From Pseudomonas fildesensis (GTDB lineage: Bacteria; Pseudomonadota; Gammaproteobacteria; Pseudomonadales; Pseudomonadaceae), in the NCBI RefSeq assembly GCF_001050345.1, contig NZ_LFMW01000039.1, positions 248,001 to 312,000 on the forward strand: a DNA stretch of 64,000 nt, written 5' to 3'. The notes under the pieces are model-generated. The model was not told where the DNA came from and did no database searches. It worked only from the letters and a program-made list of their open reading frames with translations. How positions within the stretch are numbered: the first letter of the stretch is position 1; each line of letters starts with the position of its first letter. Below are positions 53,337 through 61,876 of this stretch, piece by piece. The position numbers were made by a program, and so were the translations under genes.

Positions 53337-54254
53337 TTATTCGCTACGCGGGTCAAGAATGTCCCGCAGGCCATCGCCCAACAGGTTGAATGCCAGGCTG
53401 ACCAACATGATCGCCGCACCGGGCACGGCCACCAGCCACCAGCACTCCAGCATGTAGCGCCGCCCCGTGGAGATCATCGCCCCCCACTCCGGCAGTGGCG
53501 CCTGCGCGCCCAGGCCGAGGAAGCCCAAGGCGGCGGCGGTGAGGATGATCCCGGCCATGTTCATCGTCAGGCGAATAATCACCGACGACAGGCACATCGG
53601 CACGATGTGACGCAGGATAATCCGCGCCGGTGTTGCCCCTTGCAGTTCCACCGCCACCACAAAATCCGCGTTGCGCAAGGACAGGGTTTCCGCCCGCGCC
53701 AACCGTGCGATGGGTGGCCAGGAGGTCAGCGCAATCGCCACTACCGCGTGTTCCAGGCCAGGGCCGAGGGCCGCGATAAAGGCCAGGGCCAGCACCAGGC
53801 TGGGAAAGGAAATGAAGATGTCGGTCAAGCGCATAAAGACCGTATCGACGGCACCACCGAAGTAGCCCGACACAGTGCCGACAAACAGCCCGATGGGGCC
53901 GACAATCACGGTCACCAGGGCGATGATGTACAGGGTGATCCGCGAGCCGTAGACCAGGCGACTGAAAATATCCCGGCCATATTCATCGGTCCCGAACCAG
54001 TGCGCCGCACCTGGCGCCTGTAGCGCATTGGCGAGGTTTTGCGCGACCGGGTCATGGGTGGCGATCCAGGGCGCAAACGTCGCCACGACGATCAACAGCA
54101 GCGCCACCAGCAGGCCGGCCAGGGTCATCGGGTTACGCAACAGGTGGCGCAAAATCCGCACACCGCTTCTGCACAAGGCATCGAAGCTGGAGCCGGGCGT
54201 ACGCTCCACCTGCCGCTTCGCCGTGGAATCAATGGAAGACAGATTGGCATTCAT
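53337..54254 (-). CDS. ABC transporter permease, DppC type
   Basis: The 305-residue membrane protein has the DppC loop EYGRDIFSRLVYGSRITLYI and the EAA motif VVAVELQGATPARIILRHIVPMCLSSVI near residue 220. I prefer the ATG at 54254 because GAGAA lies 7 bases upstream; one codon pair further (54260) is also open. It pairs with the DppB-type permease at 55966-57003, from which a binding-protein gene separates it. Confidence 0.88.
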   Translation of the reverse strand: MNANLSSIDSTAKRQVERTPGSSFDALCRSGVRILRHLLRNPMTLAGLLVALLLIVVATFAPWIATHDPVAQNLANALQAPGAAHWFGTDEYGRDIFSRLVYGSRITLYIIALVTVIVGPIGLFVGTVSGYFGGAVDTVFMRLTDIFISFPSLVLALAFIAALGPGLEHAVVAIALTSWPPIARLARAETLSLRNADFVVAVELQGATPARIILRHIVPMCLSSVIIRLTMNMAGIILTAAALGFLGLGAQAPLPEWGAMISTGRRYMLECWWLVAVPGAAIMLVSLAFNLLGDGLRDILDPRSE

Positions 54255-54304
54255 CAGCATGTTCTCTGTGTGAAATCAGGATTGCCAGGCAGGCCCGGCC
54301 CAAC

Positions 54305-55915
54305 TCAGCGCTGCTTGTAAACACCCAGGTAGCGGGTGGCCTCGGCGTCGTCACCGGTAAAACCCTTGACGTCGGCGGCACTGACCACGGTGTCGGTCAT
54401 CTGGGAAACCATCATGATCGGACCCACTTGCTGGTCGTAGAGCGTCTGCGCCTGCTGGTACAGGCTCAGGCGCCGGGCCGCGTCGCGCTCCACACCGGCC
54501 TGGTCGATCAGGTTGTTGAGCGGCGGGCTGAAGAACGAGGCGCGCCAGCCCTGGAAGTTCGGCAAGCCGGCGTCATCGCTGTTGTTGGGGTTGTAGGCGA
54601 AGGTACGCAGGCTGAAATAAGGGTGCGGATAACGCTCGGCACCCCGGGCAACGATGATGTCGAAGTTGCGTGCGCGCATCGCGCCATACACTTGGTTGCC
54701 AGTGCCGGTGACGATAGTGGCCTTGATCCCGCCTTCCGCCAGGGTCGATTGCAGGCGCGCCGCGATGTCGATAAAGGGCGGCTCGGACAAGGTGCGAATG
54801 GTGGTGCTGAAACCTTCGGGATAGCCGGCTTCAGCCAGCAACTGCTTGGCCTTGGTCACGTCCAGGTGATAGCCGGGATCCGGCAGGCGCGCCTCCAGGC
54901 CCAACTGCATCGGCTGCTGGTTTAGCGTGCCGTAGTAAGGCATTACCTGCTCATCAAGGCCTTTGTAGTCGATCAGGTTGCGCACCGCTTCGCGCACTTT
55001 GAGCTTGGCAAACTCTGGCTGTTTCATGCTCATGGCCACGTAATACATGGTGCCGCGCGGCAGGGACTGCACCTGGATTTTGTCCGAGCCGTCGATAGCC
55101 CGAATGTCCGGCGCGGCCATGCCGTAAGCCAGGTCCAGATCGCCGCGCTCGAGCATCAGGCGCAGGGATTGGGATTCGGTCATATGCCGTACCACCACGC
55201 GCTTGAGCTTCGCGGCGCCACCCCAGTAACCGTCAAACCGGGTCAGCAGCAGCGAGTCATTGGCACTCCATTTGGTCAGCACGAATGGCCCGCTGCCCGC
55301 CTCGTTGGTCACCAGCCAGGCAGCCCCCAGGTCAGCGTTTTTTTCATGGCCCAGCACCGTCTTGCGGTCCACTACCACGGCGCTTGGCGAAATGGCCAGG
55401 GAGTCCACCAACAATAGCGGGTCCATGACTTGGGGCAGATCGATGACCAGGGTGTGTGTATCGCTGGCACGAATCAGCGACTGGATATTGTCGACGCTGT
55501 AACCGTAGGCCTTCCACGTGGTGGCCAAGCCGAAGTTGAGCTTCATCACCCGGTACAGCGACCAGGCCACATCCTCGGCGGTCAGCGGGTTGCCGGAATG
55601 GAACTTAACGTCCTGGCGCAAATGGAACGTCACCTGCTTGCCGTCTTCGCTGATCGCCCAGCGCTCAGCCAATTGCGGCAAGTGCTTTTCCGGGTTGCCA
55701 TGATCGCGCTTGATCAGCGTGTCGTAGAGATTGGCGTTGACCCCCGAGGCATCGAGACCCGGCGCGTTGGCCGGATCAATGGAGAACAGGTTGACCATGC
55801 TCATGCCAACGATCAGTTGATCGGCCGGCGTCTTGGCCTGGGCCAGTGTGATCGGCCCCAGCGCCAGGACGGCCGCCAACAAGCCCATGTGCAGTTTGCA
55901 ACGTTGAGTCTTCAT
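54305..55915 (-). CDS. Periplasmic solute-binding protein, family 5 (second copy)
   Basis: The 536-residue protein has a signal peptide ending AQA, then KTPADQLIVGMSMVNLFSIDPANAPGLDASGVNANLYDTLIK, a family-5 (peptide/nickel) pattern. The ATG follows AAGGATCC. It is close in length and sequence to the binding protein at 57059-58669. In this operon it probably binds oligogalacturonides or sugar acids. Its position between the two permeases points to gene duplication. Confidence 0.9.
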   Translation of the reverse strand: MKTQRCKLHMGLLAAVLALGPITLAQAKTPADQLIVGMSMVNLFSIDPANAPGLDASGVNANLYDTLIKRDHGNPEKHLPQLAERWAISEDGKQVTFHLRQDVKFHSGNPLTAEDVAWSLYRVMKLNFGLATTWKAYGYSVDNIQSLIRASDTHTLVIDLPQVMDPLLLVDSLAISPSAVVVDRKTVLGHEKNADLGAAWLVTNEAGSGPFVLTKWSANDSLLLTRFDGYWGGAAKLKRVVVRHMTESQSLRLMLERGDLDLAYGMAAPDIRAIDGSDKIQVQSLPRGTMYYVAMSMKQPEFAKLKVREAVRNLIDYKGLDEQVMPYYGTLNQQPMQLGLEARLPDPGYHLDVTKAKQLLAEAGYPEGFSTTIRTLSEPPFIDIAARLQSTLAEGGIKATIVTGTGNQVYGAMRARNFDIIVARGAERYPHPYFSLRTFAYNPNNSDDAGLPNFQGWRASFFSPPLNNLIDQAGVERDAARRLSLYQQAQTLYDQQVGPIMMVSQMTDTVVSAADVKGFTGDDAEATRYLGVYKQR

Positions 55916-55965
55916 TCAAGGATCCTTCTTCTTATAGTTTTATCGGTACTGCCACGGCGCGACGC

Positions 55966-57003
55966 TTAACGCGTGCGCGGGTCGAACACTGTGTAGAGCG
56001 CATCGCTGATCAGGTTGAGCGCGACGAAAATCAGGCCGATCACCAGCACACAACCCATCACCGCGTTCATGTCGCCGAGCATCAGGCTGCTGGTCAGGTA
56101 CTGGCCAAAGCCGGGCCAGGCGAATACGGTCTCGATGAGCACCGCGCCTTCGAGCAGCGAGCCGTAAGCCAGGGCCACCACAGTCAGCAGTTGCACGAGG
56201 ATGTTGCGAAAGGCATGGCCCCACACCACCTGGCGCCGGGACAAACCCTTGACGCGGGCGGTGATGATGTATTCCTGGGACAACTGCTCCAGCATGAAGC
56301 TGCGGGTCATGCGGCTGATGTAAGCCACCGAGTTCAGCCCCAGGATCAGCGCCGGCAGTACGATATGCCGCAGTGCGCTGGCAAAGGCTTCCCAGTCACC
56401 GGCCAGGGCCGAATCGACCAACAGCAAGCCGGTCACGTCGGGCACCATGCCGTCGTAGGCCAGGTCAATGCGCCCCGCCCCACCGGCCCAGCCGAGCCAG
56501 GCGTAGAACACCAGCAAGCCCATCATGCCCAGCCAGAAAATCGGTGTGGAGTAACCAAACAAGGTGATCACCCGGGCCACATGATCGCCCATGCGCCCCT
56601 GATTGCTGGCGGCACACACACCCAGCGGCAGCCCGATGACGATGCCGAACAGGATCGCCAGGGTGGCCAATTCTATGGTTGCCGGAAATACCCGGCGAAT
56701 ATCATCAAGCACCGGGTGACCGGTCAACAGCGCATTGCCAAAGTTGCCGTGCAGCAAGTCGTTGAGGTACAGGCCGAACTGCGTCCATATCGGTTTGTCC
56801 AGGCCCATGGCCCGGTACACCTGGTCGTAGGTGGAGCTGTCGGCGTCCGGCCCGACCACCGCCAGCACTGGGTCCAGCGGCATGACCCGGCCAATGATGA
56901 AGGTAAGTGCCAGCAGGCCGAGCAAGGTCACCAGGACCGTGCCGGCACGTCGGGCAGTATTGGAGGCGCGAGCCCCCAATACCGAGGCAGTCAAAACAAA
57001 CAT
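55966..57003 (-). CDS. ABC transporter permease, DppB type
   Basis: The 345-residue membrane protein has LDPVLAVVGPDADSSTYDQVYRAMGLDKPIWTQFGLYLNDLLHGNFG, a DppB start pattern, and the EAA loop IITARVKGLSRRQVVWGHAFRNILVQLLTV near residue 245. GAGG-like GGAG lies before the ATG. It sits between two binding-protein genes and would form the channel with the DppC-type permease further downstream. Confidence 0.9.
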   Translation of the reverse strand: MFVLTASVLGARASNTARRAGTVLVTLLGLLALTFIIGRVMPLDPVLAVVGPDADSSTYDQVYRAMGLDKPIWTQFGLYLNDLLHGNFGNALLTGHPVLDDIRRVFPATIELATLAILFGIVIGLPLGVCAASNQGRMGDHVARVITLFGYSTPIFWLGMMGLLVFYAWLGWAGGAGRIDLAYDGMVPDVTGLLLVDSALAGDWEAFASALRHIVLPALILGLNSVAYISRMTRSFMLEQLSQEYIITARVKGLSRRQVVWGHAFRNILVQLLTVVALAYGSLLEGAVLIETVFAWPGFGQYLTSSLMLGDMNAVMGCVLVIGLIFVALNLISDALYTVFDPRTR

Positions 57004-57058
57004 GGTGAGCTCCTGATCAGTCGGTCACTAGGACGCGAGGCCAAATCCCGCGCCGCTT

Positions 57059-58669
57059 TCAGCGCGTCTTGTAAACGTTTTTGTAGCGGGTGGTAGCCGC
57101 CGTATGCCCCTGGAAATCGGTGACGTCGCTGTAGACCAGCACCGTGTCGGTCATCTGTGACACCGGCAGGATTGCGCCCACTTGCTCATCCAACTGCTCT
57201 TGAATCTGCCGGTACTGAGCCAACTGCTTGCCCGCATCGGGCTCGACCTCGGCACTCTCGATCAACTGGTTCAACTCGGGGCTGTAGAACGAGGTGCGCC
57301 AGCCCTGGAAGTTGCTCAACTTGGCTTCGTCGCGGTTGTCCGGGTTGTACACCAGGGTGCGCAAGCTGGAATGAGGATGGCGCTCCGCGCCGCCACCGCC
57401 GCGGCCGACAATGATGTCGAAGCTGCGCTCACGCATGGCACCGTAAATCTGGTTGCCAGTGCCGGTGATGATGCTGGCCTCGATGCCGGCCTGGGCGAGG
57501 GTCGACTGCAGGTTGGACGCGATATTGATAAACGGTGGCTCGGCCAGCACGCGGATCGTGGTCTTGAAACCTTCGGGGTAGCCCGCCTCGGCCAGGAGCT
57601 TCCTGGCGTCGTCGACGTTCAGGCGGTAGCCAGGGTCCGGCAGGCGCGCGGCCAGGCCCAGGGGCAGCGGGCGCTGGTTGATCAGGCCGTAGTGCGGCAT
57701 CACCGTCTGGTTGATGCCCTGGTAATCGATCAGCGAACGCACCGCTTTACGCACCCGAGCGTCCGCGAACATCGGCTGTTTCACGCTCAGGGCCACGTAG
57801 TACAAGGTGCCTCGCTGCAGGGTCTGGGTGCGCACCTTGGGGTTGTCTTGCAGGGCCTGGATATCGGGAGCGGACATGCCTTTGGCAATGTCCAGGTCAC
57901 CGCGCTCGATCATCAGCCGCAACGACTGGGACTCGGTCATGTTGCGCATGACGATCCGCTTGAGCTTGGCCGGGCCGTCCCAGTAACCGTCGAAGCGGGT
58001 CATCAGCAGCACGTCGTTGGCGCGCCAGTCGTTGAGCACGAAAGCACCGCTGCCGGCGGCATGGGTCACCAGCCAGGCGGCACCCATGTCGTTGCCCTTC
58101 TGATGTTCGAGAACCGTTTTACGATCAAGGATAAACGCGCTGGGCGAGGTCGCCAGGGTGTTGAGCACCAGGAGCGGATCGGTCGGTCGTGGCAGTTCGA
58201 TCACGAAGGTCGTGGGGTCGGTCGCACGCATATAGCGCTCGACGTTTTGTGCACTGAAACCATAGGCCTTCCAGGTCGAGGCCAGCGCGAGGTTGAGCTT
58301 GAGCACCCGGTGCAGCGACCAGGCCACATCTTCGGCACTCAGCGAGTTACCCGACTGGAATTTCACATCGGAACGCAGGTTGAAGGTCAGCGTCTTGCGG
58401 TCCTCGCTGACCTGCCAGCGCTCGGCAAGGGCCGGCACTAACTGGTCGGGCCTGGCCACGTCCTGCACCAGCAACATGTCATAGAGATTGGCATTGATCT
58501 CCGACACATCCAGCCCGGTAGCCGCTGCGGGATCCAGGGACAGCAAATTGATCATGCTCATGCCGACAATCAACTGGTCGGCCGGAGTCTTGGCATGCGC
58601 AGCCGGCACTGCGCCAACCACCAGGGCCGCTGCCAGCACCCGCGCCCACAACGAAGGAAGAATGCTCAT
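57059..58669 (-). CDS. Periplasmic solute-binding protein, family 5 (first copy)
   Basis: The 536-residue protein has a signal peptide ending AHA, then KTPADQLIVGMSMINLLSLDPAAATGLDVSEINANLYDMLL. It parallels the second copy at 54305-55915 almost throughout, for example ARVRKAVRSLIDYQGINQTVMPHYG. It is expected to bind the imported sugar acid or oligogalacturonide in the periplasm. It lies downstream of the dehydratase gene, separated by 72 bases that contain an 11-bp perfect hairpin. Confidence 0.9.
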   Translation of the reverse strand: MSILPSLWARVLAAALVVGAVPAAHAKTPADQLIVGMSMINLLSLDPAAATGLDVSEINANLYDMLLVQDVARPDQLVPALAERWQVSEDRKTLTFNLRSDVKFQSGNSLSAEDVAWSLHRVLKLNLALASTWKAYGFSAQNVERYMRATDPTTFVIELPRPTDPLLVLNTLATSPSAFILDRKTVLEHQKGNDMGAAWLVTHAAGSGAFVLNDWRANDVLLMTRFDGYWDGPAKLKRIVMRNMTESQSLRLMIERGDLDIAKGMSAPDIQALQDNPKVRTQTLQRGTLYYVALSVKQPMFADARVRKAVRSLIDYQGINQTVMPHYGLINQRPLPLGLAARLPDPGYRLNVDDARKLLAEAGYPEGFKTTIRVLAEPPFINIASNLQSTLAQAGIEASIITGTGNQIYGAMRERSFDIIVGRGGGGAERHPHSSLRTLVYNPDNRDEAKLSNFQGWRTSFYSPELNQLIESAEVEPDAGKQLAQYRQIQEQLDEQVGAILPVSQMTDTVLVYSDVTDFQGHTAATTRYKNVYKTR

Positions 58670-58705
58670 AGTAAAAACGCCTTTCTTATATTTATAGGGC
58701 TCTTG

Positions 58706-58731
58706 GGTTTCCCGGCGGTGGCCGGGAAACC
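58706..58731. repeat. Perfect 11-bp stem-loop between dehydratase and binding-protein genes
   Basis: GGTTTCCCGGC pairs with GCCGGGAAACC around GGTG. On the transcribed strand it is followed by CAAGAGCCC, not a U-tract. It probably stabilises the mRNA or tunes the ratio of dehydratase to binding protein. Confidence 0.6.
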
Positions 58732-58741
58732 TGAGTTCACA

Positions 58742-59896
58742 TCAGAAGCGGGTGAGTGTGTTGGCCTCGATAAACTCGAAATCGATGTCCTCTCCCAGGC
58801 CAGGCAGGTCAGACAGATGAACAAAACCATCGCTGTCCATCGGGTCCACCAGGCGCTTGAGGTAAGCCGGGACTTCATCGTAATCCAGGTACGGATGCAG
58901 CAACCCGCGCTCGTACCAGGTGCAGTTCTTGATGGCCCCGACCACCGCCAGATTGGCCGCGCCATTGCCGTGAATTTCGCAATCCATCCCAAAGGATTCG
59001 GCCATGTGCGCCACCTTCAAGCAGGGTGCAATACCGCCGACTCCAGCCACGCCGGCACGCAGGATGTCGCACACATCATTCTTCACCCAACTGGCACGAC
59101 TCAAGTGCTTGCCAGCCAGGGTTTCCGGCCCCAGCACCGGAATGTCCAACTGGCCGGCGAGCCACGCATAGGATTCGGCGGAGTCCTCCATCATGGGTTC
59201 TTCGAACCAGGCGAAATCTAGCTTCTGTAACTCGCGACCGATGTACAGGGCGTCAGTGCGGTTGTACCAGTGATAGCCGTCGAGCATCAGCGCGATGTCC
59301 GGGCCCACCGCCTCGCGCACTGCGGCACAGGCTTTAACGTCGATGCGCGGGCTCGGGGCGAATGACACCGGCGGCATCCAGGTGTGCAACTTGATCGCCT
59401 TGTAGCCGCGCTCGACCAGGGTTTCGGCAAAACGCCCATAGTCTTCAGGGGTTGCCAGGCCGCCGGGTAATTCGTCGCCACACATGGTTGAGCCGTAAGC
59501 GGGAACCTTGTCTCGGAAGCCGCCGATAAGTTTGTGCACCGGCACACCCAGCTTGCGCCCGGCCCAATCCCACAGCGCCTGTTCCACCAGGGCCAGGGCG
59601 CGGTCGGTCAACTGACTGGCGCTGCCACGCTGCCAGTGCACCAGGTCGTGCCAGATTTTTTCCCGATCAAAAGCGTTCTGCCCCAGCAGCACCTTGCGCA
59701 CAAAACCATCGAGCACATAAGGGCGGATCAATTCCGGCGGCCCAAAGGCATAACCCTCGGCGCCCTCCTCGGTCTGAATGCGCAGCAGGGCCATCTTGGC
59801 CGGGGCGACTTCGCCTGGATGGGCGTGGCCGGCACTGTCTACGGCACGGCGAGTCGGATAGGAAAATACCTGGACGTTGACTGCGGTAATTCTCAT
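58742..59896 (-). CDS. Enolase-superfamily sugar-acid dehydratase (galactarate/glucarate-type candidate)
   Basis: The 384-residue protein has the mandelate-racemase fold. The metal ligands look like Asp in LMLDGYHWY near 215, Glu in WFEEPMMED near 241 and Glu in LGPETLAG near 267, with a general base His in CEIHGNGAANL near 310. At the KxK position it has KLHTW, that is K-x-H. It lies upstream of the transporter and kdgD, opposite the KdgM porin and uronate dehydrogenase genes, so it most likely dehydrates galactarate or glucarate (or its lactone) to the substrate of KdgD. The exact substrate is not provable here. Confidence 0.75.
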   Translation of the reverse strand: MRITAVNVQVFSYPTRRAVDSAGHAHPGEVAPAKMALLRIQTEEGAEGYAFGPPELIRPYVLDGFVRKVLLGQNAFDREKIWHDLVHWQRGSASQLTDRALALVEQALWDWAGRKLGVPVHKLIGGFRDKVPAYGSTMCGDELPGGLATPEDYGRFAETLVERGYKAIKLHTWMPPVSFAPSPRIDVKACAAVREAVGPDIALMLDGYHWYNRTDALYIGRELQKLDFAWFEEPMMEDSAESYAWLAGQLDIPVLGPETLAGKHLSRASWVKNDVCDILRAGVAGVGGIAPCLKVAHMAESFGMDCEIHGNGAANLAVVGAIKNCTWYERGLLHPYLDYDEVPAYLKRLVDPMDSDGFVHLSDLPGLGEDIDFEFIEANTLTRF

Positions 59897-60254
59897 GGAC
59901 GTCTTTAGCCTTCTTATTGAATTTGTGACAGGAGCGTCGCCTGCTGAAAACGATCATAGGTCATCGTACAACATTTGAAAAGCCGCCAAATTCGCACCTT
60001 AATCCCTCCTGAATAACCCGCAAACCCGCTAAAAACCTCATTATTAAAGACAACTACAAATAACCTGATCCGATAATATCGCCGTATTCATTGAGCATAT
60101 GTGTATCAATATGTTTCAAAATGACCATTAGTACGTAGACCATCGCCTAGTCATACGATAACGTATCTCTGCGCGCAAAATGTAACCAACCCGTAACAAC
60201 TCACGGTCGATAGACCGGTAAAAAACTCCAACAAAAACAATAAAAGAAGACCGT
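59897..60254. promoter_or_regulatory. Divergent intergenic region of the galacturonate cluster
   Basis: The 358 bases hold the operator at 59960-59972 close to the dehydratase start and a weaker GTCATACGATA at 60150-60160 toward the porin. The middle is A/T rich. I see no gene in it. Confidence 0.6.
59960..59972. promoter_or_regulatory. FadR-type operator upstream of the dehydratase
   Basis: GTCATCGTACAAC is identical over 13 bases to the kdgD operator at 51543-51555. It lies 64 bases before the dehydratase start. Confidence 0.7.
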
Positions 60255-60980
60255 ATGAACACCACCCTACGTACACTTTTGACTGTCGCCACCATCAGCC
60301 TGCCCTTCTGCGCCAGTGCCGATTCCGCCAACATCAACTACCGCCATCAGTTCACCGAGGACGACAGCGCTCACGCTGACCGGATCAAGCTCGGCTACCG
60401 AATGGATAGCGGCCTGGGGTTCGAGGGGGAGTTGAAATACCGCACGGCCGGGGATCGCAAAGACGTCGCCTACGACAACATAATCAACAACGGCCACGAG
60501 CTCACAGTGAGTTATATCTACAAGCTCAGCCCGCAATCGACCCTGACCCCGGCTTTCCAGATGGACAGCTCGAAGGACTCGACAACCTATAAGGTCGGCC
60601 TCAAGTACAGCTACAAGATCAACGATGCCTTCTACGTCGCCACTCGCTACCGTCTGGACACCAAGAAGCTTGATCGTGACCAGATCAACGAGGACTTGCC
60701 TGACCGCATCAAGGACAACCAGCACACCAATCGCTTCGAGGGCTGGCTGGGCTATACCCCGGCCAGCAAGTGGGCCTTTGAATACCAGTACATCTATTTC
60801 AAGACCGACTACATCCGCTACGACAACAAGAAGAGCGACTACGAACAGAACATGATCGTGAAGTACAAGCTCACCAAGGAATGGGCCCCGTTCATGGAAA
60901 TCGGCGACGTCAAAGTCAACTCCACCAGCGAAGACCGCCAGGCGCGCTGGCGTTTGGGGGTCCAGTACAACTTCATGTAA
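60255..60980 (+). CDS. KdgM-family oligogalacturonate porin
   Basis: The 241-residue protein has a signal peptide ending CASA, then DSANINYRHQFTEDDSAHADRIKLGYRM, typical of KdgM. It continues with paired short beta strands ending WRLGVQYNFM, a 12-strand barrel of small size. KdgM lets oligogalacturonides cross the outer membrane in pectinolytic enterobacteria. Its presence in a Pseudomonas next to a GH28 enzyme is consistent with pectin use. Uronate dehydrogenase follows 73 bases later on the same strand. Confidence 0.88.
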   Translation: MNTTLRTLLTVATISLPFCASADSANINYRHQFTEDDSAHADRIKLGYRMDSGLGFEGELKYRTAGDRKDVAYDNIINNGHELTVSYIYKLSPQSTLTPAFQMDSSKDSTTYKVGLKYSYKINDAFYVATRYRLDTKKLDRDQINEDLPDRIKDNQHTNRFEGWLGYTPASKWAFEYQYIYFKTDYIRYDNKKSDYEQNMIVKYKLTKEWAPFMEIGDVKVNSTSEDRQARWRLGVQYNFM

Positions 60981-60988
60981 CGCCAGGC

Positions 60989-61023
60989 CCTGCGTGGCGA
61001 TGCTCGATGGATTGCCACGCAGG
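60989..61023. repeat. Hairpin between the KdgM and uronate dehydrogenase genes
   Basis: CCTGCGTGGC pairs with GCCACGCAGG (10 bp, no mismatch) around a 15-base loop. It has no U-tract and lies 9 bases past the porin stop. It may separate porin and dehydrogenase expression levels. Confidence 0.5.
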
Positions 61024-61053
61024 CTTCACCTCCACCGATAGGGAAGATTCAGC

Positions 61054-61869
61054 GTGACCACAACCAAACCCTTCAACCGCATTCTGCTGACCGGTGCCGC
61101 TGGCGGCCTGGGGCAAATCCTGCGGGAAACCCTGCAAGCCCACGCCAACGTCGTGCGCGCCTCCGACATCAGCCCCATGGCGCCCGGCGCCGGTGATCAT
61201 GAAGAAGTCATTGAGTGCAACCTGGCCGACAAAAGCGGGGTTCACTCACTGGCCAAGGATGTGGATGTCATCGTCCACTTGGGCGGGATTTCCACTGAGA
61301 GGGCGTTCGAGGAGATTCTCGACGCCAATATTCGCGGCACGTTTCATATTTATGAGGCGGCGCGCAAACACCGGATCAAGCGCGTGGTGTTCGCCAGCTC
61401 CAATCATGTCACCGGCTTTCATCGTCAGGATCAGGAACTGGATGCCCGCAGCGAGCGCCGACCGGATGGTTATTACGCCCTGTCCAAATCCTACGGCGAA
61501 GACATGGCCACCTTTTATTTCGAGCGTTATGGCATTGAAACCGTCAGCCTGAGAATCGGCTCTTCATTTGCAGAGCCGCACAACCGACGAATGATGTCCA
61601 CCTGGCTGAGTTACCGGGACCTGGGGCAACTGATGGAGCGCGCGCTGCTGGCTGATGATGTGGGGCATACCGTGGTGTACGGCGTTTCCGCCAACCGCAG
61701 CACCTGGTGGAATAACCGCCATGCCTCGCACCTGGGCTTTATCCCGCAGGACAGTTCGGAAGCGTTTCGCGAAAAAATCGAACGACAGCCCGCACCCGCG
61801 GCGAACGATCCCGATCTGCTGTTCCAGGGCGGCGCCTTCACCGCGGCCGGGCCGTTTGAAAACAATTGA
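61054..61869 (+). CDS. udh: NAD-dependent uronate dehydrogenase
   Basis: The 271-residue protein starts with GTG preceded by GGAAG. It has the NAD motif LLTGAAGGLGQIL, the strand VIVHLGGIS, and YYALSKSYGED with the catalytic Tyr and Lys near residues 135-139. Length and motifs fit bacterial uronate dehydrogenase, which oxidises D-galacturonate or D-glucuronate to the aldarolactone. This feeds the dehydratase and kdgD, completing an oxidative route. It lies convergent to the FadR-type regulator gene. Confidence 0.88.
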   Translation: MTTTKPFNRILLTGAAGGLGQILRETLQAHANVVRASDISPMAPGAGDHEEVIECNLADKSGVHSLAKDVDVIVHLGGISTERAFEEILDANIRGTFHIYEAARKHRIKRVVFASSNHVTGFHRQDQELDARSERRPDGYYALSKSYGEDMATFYFERYGIETVSLRIGSSFAEPHNRRMMSTWLSYRDLGQLMERALLADDVGHTVVYGVSANRSTWWNNRHASHLGFIPQDSSEAFREKIERQPAPAANDPDLLFQGGAFTAAGPFENN

Positions 61870-61876
61870 GCCCGGC

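Noticed and set aside
51695..58669. Peptide transporter as the function of the Dpp-like operon
   Set aside because: The family is peptide-like, but all neighbours serve pectin and galacturonate use and the operators are shared, so a sugar-acid role is more likely.
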